Positions 44,303-53,698 are shown, counted from the first letter of the stretch. The stretch: 64,000 bases of DNA from DATAFF01 sp044870245 (GCA_044870245.1 JBIOYR010000069.1:39002-103001), one strand, 5' to 3'. Notes: a model not told the origin generated them from the sequence alone. Numbers and translations are program-made.

Positions 44303-44575
44303 CTAAGAATCGATGGAGGATGCCTCAGTCTGCGAATCGCTTGATGGCGGGTCGCGGTCTGAGGCGAGATTGGATTGATGGACGGCTTCTTCGACGACCA
44401 TCGCGAGAAGATAGGAGAGAAAGCGCATGTCGTTGGTGCTGGCGACCTGGTGAAACTCCGAAGCAAAATCCGCCACGTAATCGCAGAGCTCGCGGCGTCC
44501 TACGGGCAGGAATGCCCCTCGCCGGCGCCGCATGGCGGCAGCGTCAATCGCACTGTAGATTTTTCTTTTTGACAT
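44303..44575 (-). CDS. Small hypothetical upstream of copy 3
   Basis: 90 residues: basic N-terminus (MRRRRGAFLPVGRRELCDY), an amphipathic middle and a hydrophobic helix (FLSYLLAMVVEEAV), then an acidic, serine-rich tail. ATG 44575 follows GGGGAAGGG. A partial relative appears at 7659-7844, also upstream of a WPW-family gene, so the two genes look like a cassette. No known function. Confidence 0.6.
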   Translation of the reverse strand: MSKRKIYSAIDAAAMRRRRGAFLPVGRRELCDYVADFASEFHQVASTNDMRFLSYLLAMVVEEAVHQSNLASDRDPPSSDSQTEASSIDS

Positions 44576-44798
44576 GACCCTTCCCCGGCAGCTTTGTCAT
44601 CAATTGCATACAACCCTTGGATGCGTATTGGAAGTAGAACAATCAGAGATCATGACGGATTTTGGCTAGGAGGTTCCGAAACGCGCCTGCAACCAAGGCG
44701 CCGGAAGGAGCGGCGTACTGGCGCCGATTTCGAACACCGCTAGTTGTGTCATTGACCAAAGGCTATAAGCGCGGGCGCAGGCATCAGCGGGGGTTGCC

Positions 44799-46178
44799 AT
44801 GGCCTATCTCGGACCAATTGGGGCGCGCTTCAGACCACCACAGTCGGAAACAGGGAGGTCGACCCTCCAGACGGCATCGCCTGAAGATGATCGTGACAGC
44901 GTCTTGCACCAGGTTGGAACGACCGAGTTCGCCAGGACAATGTTCGGCGATGACCGTGCTGTCGAAAGATTTCAGGCGCTGGTTGATATTTTCGTCGTCA
45001 ATCGTGGCGATCCCCATGCCGTGTCCCACTTCTTCCATGCTTTCTATTGCACGTTGCTCGCAAGGGAGGACGGCATCGACCTGATCGAGCGCAAGCGATA
45101 CGTCAATCTGCTCGGCGCCGACAATCTGACGCCGCTTGCGCGGGCAATGCTCCGGGACAAGGACGAACACCTGCCCGCTCTGCTGGCCTGGGGTGCGGAG
45201 GTGATGAGTCCGATCCCGTTCTCTCACGCTCACATCGATCGGAACCGGAACAGCGTGACCCTCTGCATCGCTCGCCACAAGTCGCTCGCGGTTTTGGAGC
45301 AGTTGCTCGAGGCAGCGAAGGCTGAGAACGCCAGCTTCATGACTATCGAAGACGGGTTTGGACTGACGCCGCTGTGGACTGCAATCTGCTGCGACAATCC
45401 GAAATGCCTGCCGTTGCTCGTCCAGCATGGCGCTTCAGTGGAGGAACGAAACCACGAGGGTCTTACCCCCTTGACCGAGGCGACCAGCAAGGAGATGTGC
45501 CGCGCCCTCCTCGCATGCGGGGCCGAGATCGATGCCGCCGACAAGAATGGGCGAACCGTCCTGCACTCCGCCATCTTTCAGCGCGATCTTGATTTGATCC
45601 GACTGCTTCTTGATCGAAATGCCATGATCGATGCGCATACCGTCAAGAACCTGGTAGGCGACCCCCAGGTGCTCGAGATCGTGCTGGAGAAACCACGGCG
45701 CCTTGCGCCCGCACCTCTGCTGGCGACGTTGCTGAAAGTCGAGCGCAATCCGCCCGGGGAATTGATCGATTTTCTCTCCAAAAGCGGCGCCGACATGAAT
45801 GCCCATGATAAGAATGGCCACACGGCGCTGCATATTGCGGTAAGGCGGGGAGACCAAGCGCTTGTCGAGCGGCTGCTCGAAAGCGGTGCCGACATCAATT
45901 GCAGGACATTCGTCAATGCCTATGGTCATGGTGGCTATGCGGCACTTCACCTTGCCGTGCTCAAGGGAAACCGTGCGCTTGTGGAGTTGCTGCTCGAACG
46001 CGGTGCCGACATCAACCGCAAGACTAAGGATGGTCGAACCGCGCTATCGATTGCCGGACAAGGCGACTACAGTGAACTGGTCGACGCCTTGCTCGATAGG
46101 GGCGCCGACTATCTGATGTTGACCCAGGAGCAGCGCGAAGCGGTGTTTCGGCAAGACCCCGATCATCCTCCTTCGTGA
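44799..46178 (+). CDS. Ankyrin-repeat protein
   Basis: 459 residues. An N-terminal helical region of about 100 residues precedes degenerate and then canonical ankyrin repeats: NLTPLARAML, GLTPLWTAICC, GLTPLTEATS, GRTVLHSAIFQRDL, GHTALHIAVRRGDQALVERLLESGADIN, YAALHLAVLKGNRALVELLLERGADIN, GRTALSIAG. No signal peptide or catalytic motif. A protein-binding scaffold is likely; the partner is unknown. It stands alone between the small cassette and the AraC gene. Confidence 0.85.
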   Translation: MAYLGPIGARFRPPQSETGRSTLQTASPEDDRDSVLHQVGTTEFARTMFGDDRAVERFQALVDIFVVNRGDPHAVSHFFHAFYCTLLAREDGIDLIERKRYVNLLGADNLTPLARAMLRDKDEHLPALLAWGAEVMSPIPFSHAHIDRNRNSVTLCIARHKSLAVLEQLLEAAKAENASFMTIEDGFGLTPLWTAICCDNPKCLPLLVQHGASVEERNHEGLTPLTEATSKEMCRALLACGAEIDAADKNGRTVLHSAIFQRDLDLIRLLLDRNAMIDAHTVKNLVGDPQVLEIVLEKPRRLAPAPLLATLLKVERNPPGELIDFLSKSGADMNAHDKNGHTALHIAVRRGDQALVERLLESGADINCRTFVNAYGHGGYAALHLAVLKGNRALVELLLERGADINRKTKDGRTALSIAGQGDYSELVDALLDRGADYLMLTQEQREAVFRQDPDHPPS

Positions 46179-46374
46179 CTGACTTGCAAATTATTTGTGT
46201 TTTGAGCGCTGCTGCGCATCGACTTGCCGATATTCGCTATCCTGCGTTGATATTGGTTGTCCAACAGCGGATCCACGCCATCCGCAACAAGCATCATTTG
46301 TAAAATTTTCTGGAAGCCGGGGTCTCAGCACTCTATTTTTCGCGCGGGCGTTATCAGCGGGATGTGTCGGTGCG

Positions 46375-47403
46375 ATGGACGCTCGCACAGGCGAATTAAA
46401 ATCCGGAAGTCATGATTCCCGAGACCTGGATGGCGGCTCTGTTGTGAGGCCGACCGTCGTGATCGACACGCAAGACCCGGACTTCGCCAATGAATTTGTG
46501 CGAAGCCGGCATCAATGGGCCAAATCCTACTCGATTGTCGGCCCCCGGCTCGACTTTCGGCTGCGTTGCGTTTCGCTGAACCTGCGGTCTGCGCTCATTT
46601 CCCGGTCCATCACCACAGCCAACAGAATCGAAGGCACACCGGTTGACCGCGTCGTCAGCATCATTTCAGAGCAGGGAAGCTGCTCGATCGAAAGCCGTGG
46701 AGATTGCGTGTCGAGCAGCAATGGATCGACGGTGATTGTCCAACCGCGCGACCGCTACACTTATAAATCTTCCGACAAGGATGCCGGCTTTGTCATCAGC
46801 ATGGAATTGAACGACATCGCCAATCATATCGAGATCCAGGACGGCGACAGGATTTCGATTGCGAACGCCAGAAGGCCATTTGCTCTCGATCTCACATCGG
46901 GAAAGGGAGCGAGCTTCTATCGCGCCCTTACATTCGTGTGGGAGCAGCTGACAAATCCCGGCTATCCCGATCCGCCCGCAAAACTTGTCGCAGCCTATGA
47001 GGACCTGCTGCTGCACGACTATGTCGCGATGCTCCTGCCGGCACTCGACAGCAAAATTGGGCGCGATCCCATCGATCCGGGTGCGGATCTTGTCAGGCGT
47101 GCCTGTGAGCTCATTCGCTCCCGGCTGGACCAGCCGGTCCGCATCGTCGACGTCGCCGGAGAGTTGGGCATCAGCGCCAGGCACCTCCAGGCTGGGTTCC
47201 GTCGGCACCTCGATACGACGCCCGGCCAATTCCTGCGCGATCGCCGACTCGAGCTGGCCCACTGCCTGCTCAGCGCGCCTCAAGCAGGCAGCACGGTGAC
47301 CTCCATCGCCCTCGACTGCGGGTTCAATCATCTTGGGGAGTTCTCCAGTCGTTATCGACGCCGTTACGGGGTCAGCCCCTCGAAAACCATCCGAAGCGCT
47401 TGA
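46375..47403 (+). CDS. AraC family transcriptional regulator
   Basis: 342 residues. The N-terminal part resembles the AraC ligand-binding domain type 2 (SRSITTANRIEGTPVDRVVSIISEQG), and the C-terminal 100 residues hold two helix-turn-helix units (VRIVDVAGELGISARHLQAGFRRHLDTTPGQFLRDRRLELA; VTSIALDCGFNHLGEFSSRYRRRYGVSPSK). ATG 46375 avoids a Cys-rich extension. The polyamine-type binding protein gene starts 24 bases downstream, so it is likely cotranscribed or coregulated. Confidence 0.88.
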   Translation: MDARTGELKSGSHDSRDLDGGSVVRPTVVIDTQDPDFANEFVRSRHQWAKSYSIVGPRLDFRLRCVSLNLRSALISRSITTANRIEGTPVDRVVSIISEQGSCSIESRGDCVSSSNGSTVIVQPRDRYTYKSSDKDAGFVISMELNDIANHIEIQDGDRISIANARRPFALDLTSGKGASFYRALTFVWEQLTNPGYPDPPAKLVAAYEDLLLHDYVAMLLPALDSKIGRDPIDPGADLVRRACELIRSRLDQPVRIVDVAGELGISARHLQAGFRRHLDTTPGQFLRDRRLELAHCLLSAPQAGSTVTSIALDCGFNHLGEFSSRYRRRYGVSPSKTIRSA

Positions 47404-47427
47404 TCGACGAAGTCCGGGAGGAGGAAT

Positions 47428-48465
47428 GTGGTGATGACATCGCGACTGATCATCGCTGTGCTGTCTGTGTCGATCCTGAGTGGATCGCAGGCTTTGGCGG
47501 AAGGGGAGCTCCAAATATTCAACTATGGCAGCTACACCAGTCCCGACCTGATCAAGAAATTCGAAGAGGCCTACAAGGTCAAGGTCACCATCACCGACTA
47601 TGATTCCAATGATACGGCACTGGCCAAGGTGAAAGCCGGCGGCCACGGCTTCGATATTGTCGTCCCATCTGCGAGCTTCGTCCCAATCTGGATCAGCGAG
47701 GGGCTGGTTGAGGAGACGCGTCCGGACCTCATGGAGAACTTCAAGAACATGGATCCGAGATGGGTCGATGTCCCATTCGACAAAGGCCGGAGGTATTCGG
47801 TGCCCTGGCAATGGGGGACCACCGGTGTCATCGTCAACAGGAAGATCTATGCCGGTGATCCCAATACCTCAGCCATATTTCTCGATCCGCCTGATGCGCT
47901 GAAGGGCAAGATCAATGTTCTTCCCGAGATGGCCGATGTGATGCATCTCGCCATCAAATATGTTGGCGGTGAGCCGTGCACCGGCGACAAGACGGTCCTC
48001 AGCAAGGTTCGCGATACCCTTCAGGCCGCCAAGCGCTACTGGCTCTCGATAAATTTCGGCGTCGCCGACAAATATGTTGGCGGCGACCTGGCGGCCGGCA
48101 TGAATTGGAGCGGCGCGGCCTTTCGGGTTCGCTTGCGCAACCCGGATTTCGTCTATGGCTATCCCAAAGAGGGGTTCCCGATCTGGATGGACAATGTGAT
48201 GGTGCTGAAGGGCGCAAAGAACCTGGAAAACGCCAAGCTCTTCCAGAACTTCATCATGGAACCGCAGAACGCCGCGATGATCTCTGCCTTCGCCCGCTAT
48301 GCGAATGGCATAAGAGGTTCTGAAGCCTATATGCCGGCGGACATGAAGACCGCTCCCGAAATGAACATCCCGCCGGAATTTGCGGGCAAGGCGCAGTTCG
48401 CTCTCGCCTGCCCGCCTGATGTGAGCAAAATCTATGCTGCAATCTGGACAGAGCTCTTGAAATAG
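47428..48465 (+). CDS. Spermidine/putrescine-type substrate-binding protein (orphan)
   Basis: 345 residues of the PotD/PotF class: signal peptide (LIIAVLSVSILSGSQALA), then LQIFNYGSYTSPDLIKKFEE, DIVVPSASFVPIWI, VPWQWGTTGVIVNR and AAGMNWSGAAFRVR. GGGAGGAGGAA precedes consecutive GTG/GTG/ATG starts. No permease or ATPase follows; the next gene is an amine oxidase on the other strand. The adjacent oxidase makes polyamines or other amines plausible ligands, but this is inference. Confidence 0.85.
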   Translation: MVMTSRLIIAVLSVSILSGSQALAEGELQIFNYGSYTSPDLIKKFEEAYKVKVTITDYDSNDTALAKVKAGGHGFDIVVPSASFVPIWISEGLVEETRPDLMENFKNMDPRWVDVPFDKGRRYSVPWQWGTTGVIVNRKIYAGDPNTSAIFLDPPDALKGKINVLPEMADVMHLAIKYVGGEPCTGDKTVLSKVRDTLQAAKRYWLSINFGVADKYVGGDLAAGMNWSGAAFRVRLRNPDFVYGYPKEGFPIWMDNVMVLKGAKNLENAKLFQNFIMEPQNAAMISAFARYANGIRGSEAYMPADMKTAPEMNIPPEFAGKAQFALACPPDVSKIYAAIWTELLK

Positions 48466-48538
48466 CGGTGGGTCTGCTGCACCAGCCCCGCACAACACCA
48501 TTTGGCTGAATTGACTTGGTTTCGCCAGGCAGGTCGCT

Positions 48539-50539
48539 TCACGCGCGCGGATTGGGCATTTGGACTTCCTTTGGCAGCGCAAGCTCGCCGTGGGCGCGGG
48601 ACAGATGATGCGGTGATCCGGTCGAGAAAGACGGGCTCACGGCGGGGCTCCCGGCACCTCTCCCGAAACCGCTCGGCACCGCCGACCGGCCGATCGCGTC
48701 GAGCAGCCGGGTCACGGTCTGGCGCATGAGCGAGAATACCGACTCCGGATAGGCGAGCAGGAAGCGATGCAGCACCGGGTACGAGATCGCCCATAACCGT
48801 ACTGGCCCCTCGGCGCAGGCCGAGAAGGTACGCCGGTACTCGACAAACATCCCGTACTCGCCGATCACCTTCCCCGCCCCGAGGTGTGCGATGGTGGTGT
48901 CATTGTGCGGATCGAAGACCCGGAGCAGGCCGCTGGCCACGAGGTAGGCATCGCGCGCCTGCTCGCCCTGCTGGAACAGGAGCTCGCCGTCGACGAGAGT
49001 GCGCAGCTCCATGAGCGGCGCCAGGAGACTCAGGTCCTCGCTGGCGAGCACGCCGAACACCTCGCTGGTACACAACAGTTCGACGCGCTCCGACCACTGC
49101 TTGGGGTCGAGGTCGCTGAGGCGGAGATTGAAGAAGCGCTCCGCGCGCCGCATGCGGAGCCGCCACCGTCGGCTCTCCGTGATGGTCCTCGGCGGCAGCA
49201 TGCTTCGCATGCCAGAGATGCCTGCCGCCTCGCGGAGTCCCGACAGGTAGGCGCCGTGGACGGTGCCCCAGTGTTCGGCGCTGGTCGCCTCGCCGGCGAA
49301 GAAGACCCGGTTTCCGAGCGGCTCCTGCAGCGTGCGGATGTCGGCCGGCGTCGCGCCGGCGGCGATGAAGGTGTAGGCGCCCCGCGCGTACGGATCGATT
49401 GACCAGGATGTGCGGTGTCGTGCGCGCGGCTCGGGCACCGCTTCGCCGAAGCACCGCCGCAGCATCTTCATCCCCCAGGCGTAGGCGTCCGCCTCTGGCA
49501 TGCGCTCGAGCTCGCGCCCTAGGGTGCCGCCTGCGAGCAGCACGAGGCAGGGCAAGCGAAGACTCGACCAGAGATTGATGATCATGGTCGGATGGCTCGC
49601 CGGGTCCTCGACCATACCGAAGGCGTATTGGTTGCCGGGCCAGAAGACCTCGTCGAACTCATAGGCGAGCCTGGCGAGAGTGCCGACGCCGAGGCGCGCC
49701 GCGGCCTCGATACGCGCTGCCGGCAGCGGCGGATCGAAGGTGACCGCGTTCGCCTGCAGCACACCGAGCGGAAGCGTGACGAGCACCGCATCGGCCGTCA
49801 GCTCCCCTTGTGTGGTCTGAAGCCGCACGCCGCTTCCATCGGGGCCGCCATAGCTGATGTGCGTGACCGGACACCCGAGCCGCACGTCGAGCCCCATCGC
49901 CAGCTTATCGACGAGTGACTGGTAGCCATTCCAGAAAATGCTGTCGCCGTCGCCGTAGAGTTCGTATCCCTCGTCCCAATAGCGCGCCGAGAGGGCGTCG
50001 GCGCCGGCGGCGCAATCGTCGCGCGACCAGAGCTCGACGTGCCAAGCCATGTGGCGACGCTGCTCGTCGCTCCACTGGGGATTTGCCGCCTGCACCGCGC
50101 GCACCGCTTCGGCCACCGAGGCCCCGTCCTGGTCGCTCGACTGCTCACGCCACTGGTCGAGCCGTTCGAGCAGCTCGTCGGCGGCAAGGATGCTCCGGCG
50201 CTTTTCCTCGTCCCCGAACACGGTCTCTCCGCCTGAGCGGAACTTCAGGTGCTGCCAGCCGCCCGTGTAGGTGCTGTCGCCGCCGACGAAGAGGGTCGGC
50301 AGCTCGAGCGTGCGGGCGAGCTGGGTGATGGGGTTCCCCTCGGTGCCATGGATCCAGTGTGCGCCGTAATCGATGCGATCGACGGTCCAGATGCGGCCGC
50401 CAAGGCGCTCGCGCGCCTCCACGACCTCCACCTCGTAGCCCAACTCATGGAGCGCACGTGCCGCGCCAAGCCCGGCGATGCCGGCGCCGATCACCAGGAC
50501 GCGCCTGCCGCTGATCGCCGGGGTGGGTGGTCTCAGCAC
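48539..50539 (-). CDS. Flavin amine oxidase fused to a cyclic nucleotide-binding domain
   Basis: 666 residues. Residues about 12-440 form a flavin monoamine oxidase: VLVIGAGIAGLGAARAL dinucleotide site, EARERLGGRIWT, DYGAHWIHG, and the C-terminal FAD motif VFFAGEATSAEHWGTVHGAYLSG. Residues about 490-620 are a Crp-like cNMP domain (LLFQQGEQARDAYLVASGLLRVF, GKVIGEYGMFVEYRRTFSA) with the phosphate-binding Gly-Glu and Arg present. A low-complexity Ser/Pro/His tail follows. The gene is visibly more GC-rich than its neighbours, suggesting transfer. Amine oxidation controlled by cAMP or cGMP is the simplest hypothesis. Confidence 0.88.
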   Translation of the reverse strand: MLRPPTPAISGRRVLVIGAGIAGLGAARALHELGYEVEVVEARERLGGRIWTVDRIDYGAHWIHGTEGNPITQLARTLELPTLFVGGDSTYTGGWQHLKFRSGGETVFGDEEKRRSILAADELLERLDQWREQSSDQDGASVAEAVRAVQAANPQWSDEQRRHMAWHVELWSRDDCAAGADALSARYWDEGYELYGDGDSIFWNGYQSLVDKLAMGLDVRLGCPVTHISYGGPDGSGVRLQTTQGELTADAVLVTLPLGVLQANAVTFDPPLPAARIEAAARLGVGTLARLAYEFDEVFWPGNQYAFGMVEDPASHPTMIINLWSSLRLPCLVLLAGGTLGRELERMPEADAYAWGMKMLRRCFGEAVPEPRARHRTSWSIDPYARGAYTFIAAGATPADIRTLQEPLGNRVFFAGEATSAEHWGTVHGAYLSGLREAAGISGMRSMLPPRTITESRRWRLRMRRAERFFNLRLSDLDPKQWSERVELLCTSEVFGVLASEDLSLLAPLMELRTLVDGELLFQQGEQARDAYLVASGLLRVFDPHNDTTIAHLGAGKVIGEYGMFVEYRRTFSACAEGPVRLWAISYPVLHRFLLAYPESVFSLMRQTVTRLLDAIGRSAVPSGFGRGAGSPAVSPSFSTGSPHHLSRAHGELALPKEVQMPNPRA

Positions 50540-50819
50540 GGGGGATTCCCCGATTGGTCTCTTCTTAGGAGTTACTACTCAGATGAACAAAGATTATCAA
50601 GAATCCATTTCTTTAGTTAAGGCGTGCTCCTAATAATTTTGAGGCGGTAGCAGTCGCCGCAGCATTTGCGGCCCGCCATCATATCTAAAATTCCTTAAGT
50701 ATTTTACTAAAACCTTGGCAATACTTTGGTGGGTCTAGAATTTTGGACAAAAGTATGGCGAAATGGCTGCGAGTTCTCTCTGAATCCAGCAAGGGCCAAT
50801 TTTAAGAGAAGGTTCAGTC

Positions 50820-51515
50820 TTGGACGATTTAGCGACCATCTTCAGCCTCCACAACTGGCCGGGTCACATTTCCTACGTGATCATCGCAATATCCTATTGG
50901 CTCACCGACATTTTTTGGCTGAGGTCGATGGCCATTGTCGGGTTGTCGCTCGAAATTCTGTATTTTCTCTTTTCAGGCGGCGATCTACGTACCGGTATCG
51001 GCTGGGACACGATCTTTATCGCCATAAACGCTTATCAGCTCTATCGGCTTTGGAAGGAGCGTCTGTCACTGCACCTGCCGGAAGCAGACCGCGAGCTACT
51101 GCACAGCGTGCTTCCCGGCCTCAACGATATACAGATTGCGCGACTGCTGCTCGCTGGCGAGTTCTCCGAGATCCCGCAGGGCACAATGCTGACAAGAGAG
51201 AATGAGATCCTGCAGAGACTTTTCTTTATCTGTGCTGGGCAGGTCAGCGTCATGATCTCTGGGCGCGTCATCTCGAATTTGGAAAGGGGCAATTTCGTTG
51301 GCGAAATTGCTTTTCTAACCGAAAAGCCGGCGACGGCAACGGTGATTGCCGAAAGCACCTTGCGGGCGCTTGTTTTCGACAGGGAGAAGCTCAGCCAATT
51401 TTTCCGCAATGAAGCTGAGGTCGCCGGACTGATTTATCAGCTTCTCGGTCGCGAACTCGCATTCAAGATAAAGATCAGCAACAGCCTAATCTCTGCCGTA
51501 AACAGACTGGCTTAG
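50820..51515 (+). CDS. Popeye-like membrane protein with cNMP-binding domain
   Basis: 231 residues. Three N-terminal hydrophobic helices (ISYVIIAISYWLTDIFWL; IVGLSLEILYFLFSGG; TIFIAINAYQLYRLW) are followed by a cyclic-nucleotide-binding-like beta roll (IPQGTMLTRENEILQRLFFICAGQVSVMI ... GNFVGEIAFLTEKPATATVIA). This layout resembles Popeye-domain proteins. The usual Arg before Thr/Ser in the phosphate cassette is absent (EKPATATV), so cNMP binding is uncertain. The start is a TTG with AGAAGG upstream; no other plausible start precedes helix 1. Confidence 0.75.
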   Translation: MDDLATIFSLHNWPGHISYVIIAISYWLTDIFWLRSMAIVGLSLEILYFLFSGGDLRTGIGWDTIFIAINAYQLYRLWKERLSLHLPEADRELLHSVLPGLNDIQIARLLLAGEFSEIPQGTMLTRENEILQRLFFICAGQVSVMISGRVISNLERGNFVGEIAFLTEKPATATVIAESTLRALVFDREKLSQFFRNEAEVAGLIYQLLGRELAFKIKISNSLISAVNRLA

Positions 51516-51660
51516 CTGCAAGCATATCCCATCGCTCGTGCTCGATGACGGCGAGGTGTTAATCGATTCGGCAGCGGTATTGGATTGGCTCGATGAAACT
51601 GTCGGGGCTGCCCGTGCCCCCATCCCGCGACCAGGCGCAGATTCTGCTCACGAAGCGGTA
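51514..51660 (+). pseudogene. Glutathione S-transferase fragment
   Basis: A short in-frame piece reads KHIPSLVLDDGEVLIDSAAV then LDWLDETVG, the N-terminal glutathione-binding edge of a GST (the Ser after Asp normally contacts glutathione). It lacks the beginning of the domain and loses similarity after PIPRPGAD. It lies directly after the Popeye-like gene and before the adenylate cyclase, apparently the scar of a deletion or recombination. Confidence 0.7.
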
Positions 51661-51841
51661 CCTAGGCGATTCCTCCACTCATGGTCCATCATCGGCCACG
51701 GCAACTTCATTCCCTCCATCCTTGCTTCTTGCTTCCCAGCTGGAAATGCCCAGACTATGCCGCTATCGTCGGTCCGGTTCCCAGAAGTACAAACCCCGCC
51801 CGCAGAGAGCATTTTGAGGGCAGCTGTAACCGCAGGAATGA

Positions 51842-53599
51842 ATGAGGCGAACTTCACCCGAGCGTAGACTCGCTGCCGTCTTTACAGCCGACGTGGTGGG
51901 CTTTTCCAGGCTCATGGAGGCAGATGAGGTTGGTACTCTTGCTCGACTCAGGAGTAATCGACTCGAAGTCATTGATCCTGCCATGGCAAAGAACCGTGGT
52001 CAGATCATAAAGACCACGGGTGACGGCCTCCTTGCTGAGTTTCATAGCGTAACCCAAGCGCTGCAATGCGCGGCTGAGATTCAACTGAGAATGAGCCGCC
52101 GTAATGCCGATGTGCCTGCAGCGCGGGCGCTGCAGTATCGAATAGGTATCAACTTGGGCGATGTCATCGTCGAGCAGAACGACATTTTCGGAGATGGGGT
52201 GAACGTTGCGGCTCGGCTCGAATCCTTGGCAGGACCGGGCGAGATCTGCGTTTCCTCTGCCGTAAGAGATCAGGTGGGAGATCGGCTCGCTCTCGGCTTC
52301 GAAGATCTCGGCGAACAGTCATTCAAGAACATCTCGCGCCCGATCCGCGCTTACCGCGTGATTGCTCGAGAGGAAGTTTTTGCACCGTTAGAGACCCATG
52401 AGGCGGTGAAAATCGGCCCGCCACAAAAGCCGGCGATCGCTGTCCTGCCGTTCTCAAACATGAGTGGCGATTCCGAGCAGGAGTTTTTTGCTGACGGCCT
52501 GACCGAGGACATCATCACCGAACTCTCCCGCTTTCGCGAGCTCCTCGTCATTTCGCGGACCTCGGTCTTTGTCCACAAGGGCAAGGCTGTGCCGGTTCAG
52601 GAGATCGCCAAGGAACTCAAGGTCGACTATGTCGTGGAAGGCAGTGTTCGCAAGATGGGTAGCCGGGTCAGAGTCACAGTTCAGCTGGTGGACGCCGAAA
52701 CCGACACGCATGTGTGGGCGGATCGATATGACCGTGAGTTGGCGGATATTTTTGAAATACAGGATGAAATCACCTCGGCTATCGTATCAACATTGCGCGG
52801 CCGTGTCGAAGCGGCATCCCAAGATCGAGCGAAACGAAAGCCGACCGAGAGCATGGCCGCATACGAATGCGTGCTCACTGGAAAGGTGCTGCACCACTGG
52901 TCTGCCCCCGAGGCAAATAACGAAGCCCTTCGCATGCTCGATCGGGCGATCGAGCTCGATCCCGAATATGCCCATGCCCACGCATGGAGAGCCTGTGTTC
53001 TGGGCCAGAGTTGGGTCCACGGCTGGTGTGAGGATAAGCAAGCCACCTGGGACGAAATAGGCCGAGAGTTGCAAATCGCGCTTTCTCTCGATGAAAACGA
53101 TGCCGACGTTCACCGGATATTGGCGGCGGTCAACTTGGCTTCGGACAATCATGACAAGGCTCTATTTCACCAGGAGAGAGCACTCGCACTCAATCCGAAC
53201 AATGATCTGATCGTCGTCCAGCATGGGGAAATCCTCACCTGGCTTGGTCGACCTGAGGAAGGTATCGATTGGATCAAGAAGGCGATACGCCTTAATCCCT
53301 ATCATCCGGAGCGCTTCTGGGGCCATCTCGGGCGTGCGCTGTATCTCGCCCGTGACTATCCAGGAGCGATTGCTGCCCTCAGTCGAATAAGCAAGCCAGA
53401 CTGCGCGACCCATGCCTTTCTTGCAGCAGCATCAGCGCAGCTCGGCAACAAGACAGCCGCGGCGGCACATGCGCGTGAGGCCTTGAATCTCCAGCCAACC
53501 TTTTCTGTGAATACCTATCTCGCCACACTTCATTATCGACACGACAGCGACCGCCAGCACCATCGGGAAGGCCTTGAAAAGGCTGGACTGCCAGCATAA
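51842..53599 (+). CDS. Class III adenylate/guanylate cyclase with TolB-like and TPR regions
   Basis: 585 residues. The catalytic domain (about 8-165) is complete: metal Asp17 (FTADVVGFS) and Asp61 (KTTGDGLLAEF) with Lys57, and transition-state Asn121/Arg125 (VNVAARLE). Lys57 favours ATP as substrate. Residues about 190-330 match the TolB-like segment common in rhizobial cyclases (IAVLPFSNMSGDSEQEFFADGLTEDI ... VDYVVEGSVRKMG), and the rest is TPR repeats. Start ATG 51842. It is adjacent to two cNMP-binding-domain genes, a likely cAMP source for them. Confidence 0.9.
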   Translation: MRRTSPERRLAAVFTADVVGFSRLMEADEVGTLARLRSNRLEVIDPAMAKNRGQIIKTTGDGLLAEFHSVTQALQCAAEIQLRMSRRNADVPAARALQYRIGINLGDVIVEQNDIFGDGVNVAARLESLAGPGEICVSSAVRDQVGDRLALGFEDLGEQSFKNISRPIRAYRVIAREEVFAPLETHEAVKIGPPQKPAIAVLPFSNMSGDSEQEFFADGLTEDIITELSRFRELLVISRTSVFVHKGKAVPVQEIAKELKVDYVVEGSVRKMGSRVRVTVQLVDAETDTHVWADRYDRELADIFEIQDEITSAIVSTLRGRVEAASQDRAKRKPTESMAAYECVLTGKVLHHWSAPEANNEALRMLDRAIELDPEYAHAHAWRACVLGQSWVHGWCEDKQATWDEIGRELQIALSLDENDADVHRILAAVNLASDNHDKALFHQERALALNPNNDLIVVQHGEILTWLGRPEEGIDWIKKAIRLNPYHPERFWGHLGRALYLARDYPGAIAALSRISKPDCATHAFLAAASAQLGNKTAAAAHAREALNLQPTFSVNTYLATLHYRHDSDRQHHREGLEKAGLPA

Positions 53600-53698
53600 G
53601 CGGCCCGCGCCGAGTAGAAGCGGGACTCATGGGTGACCTGCGAGGCCGAGGATGGGTCGATGATGTAGACGATCACAATCGATCAGCATGGGAGACTG

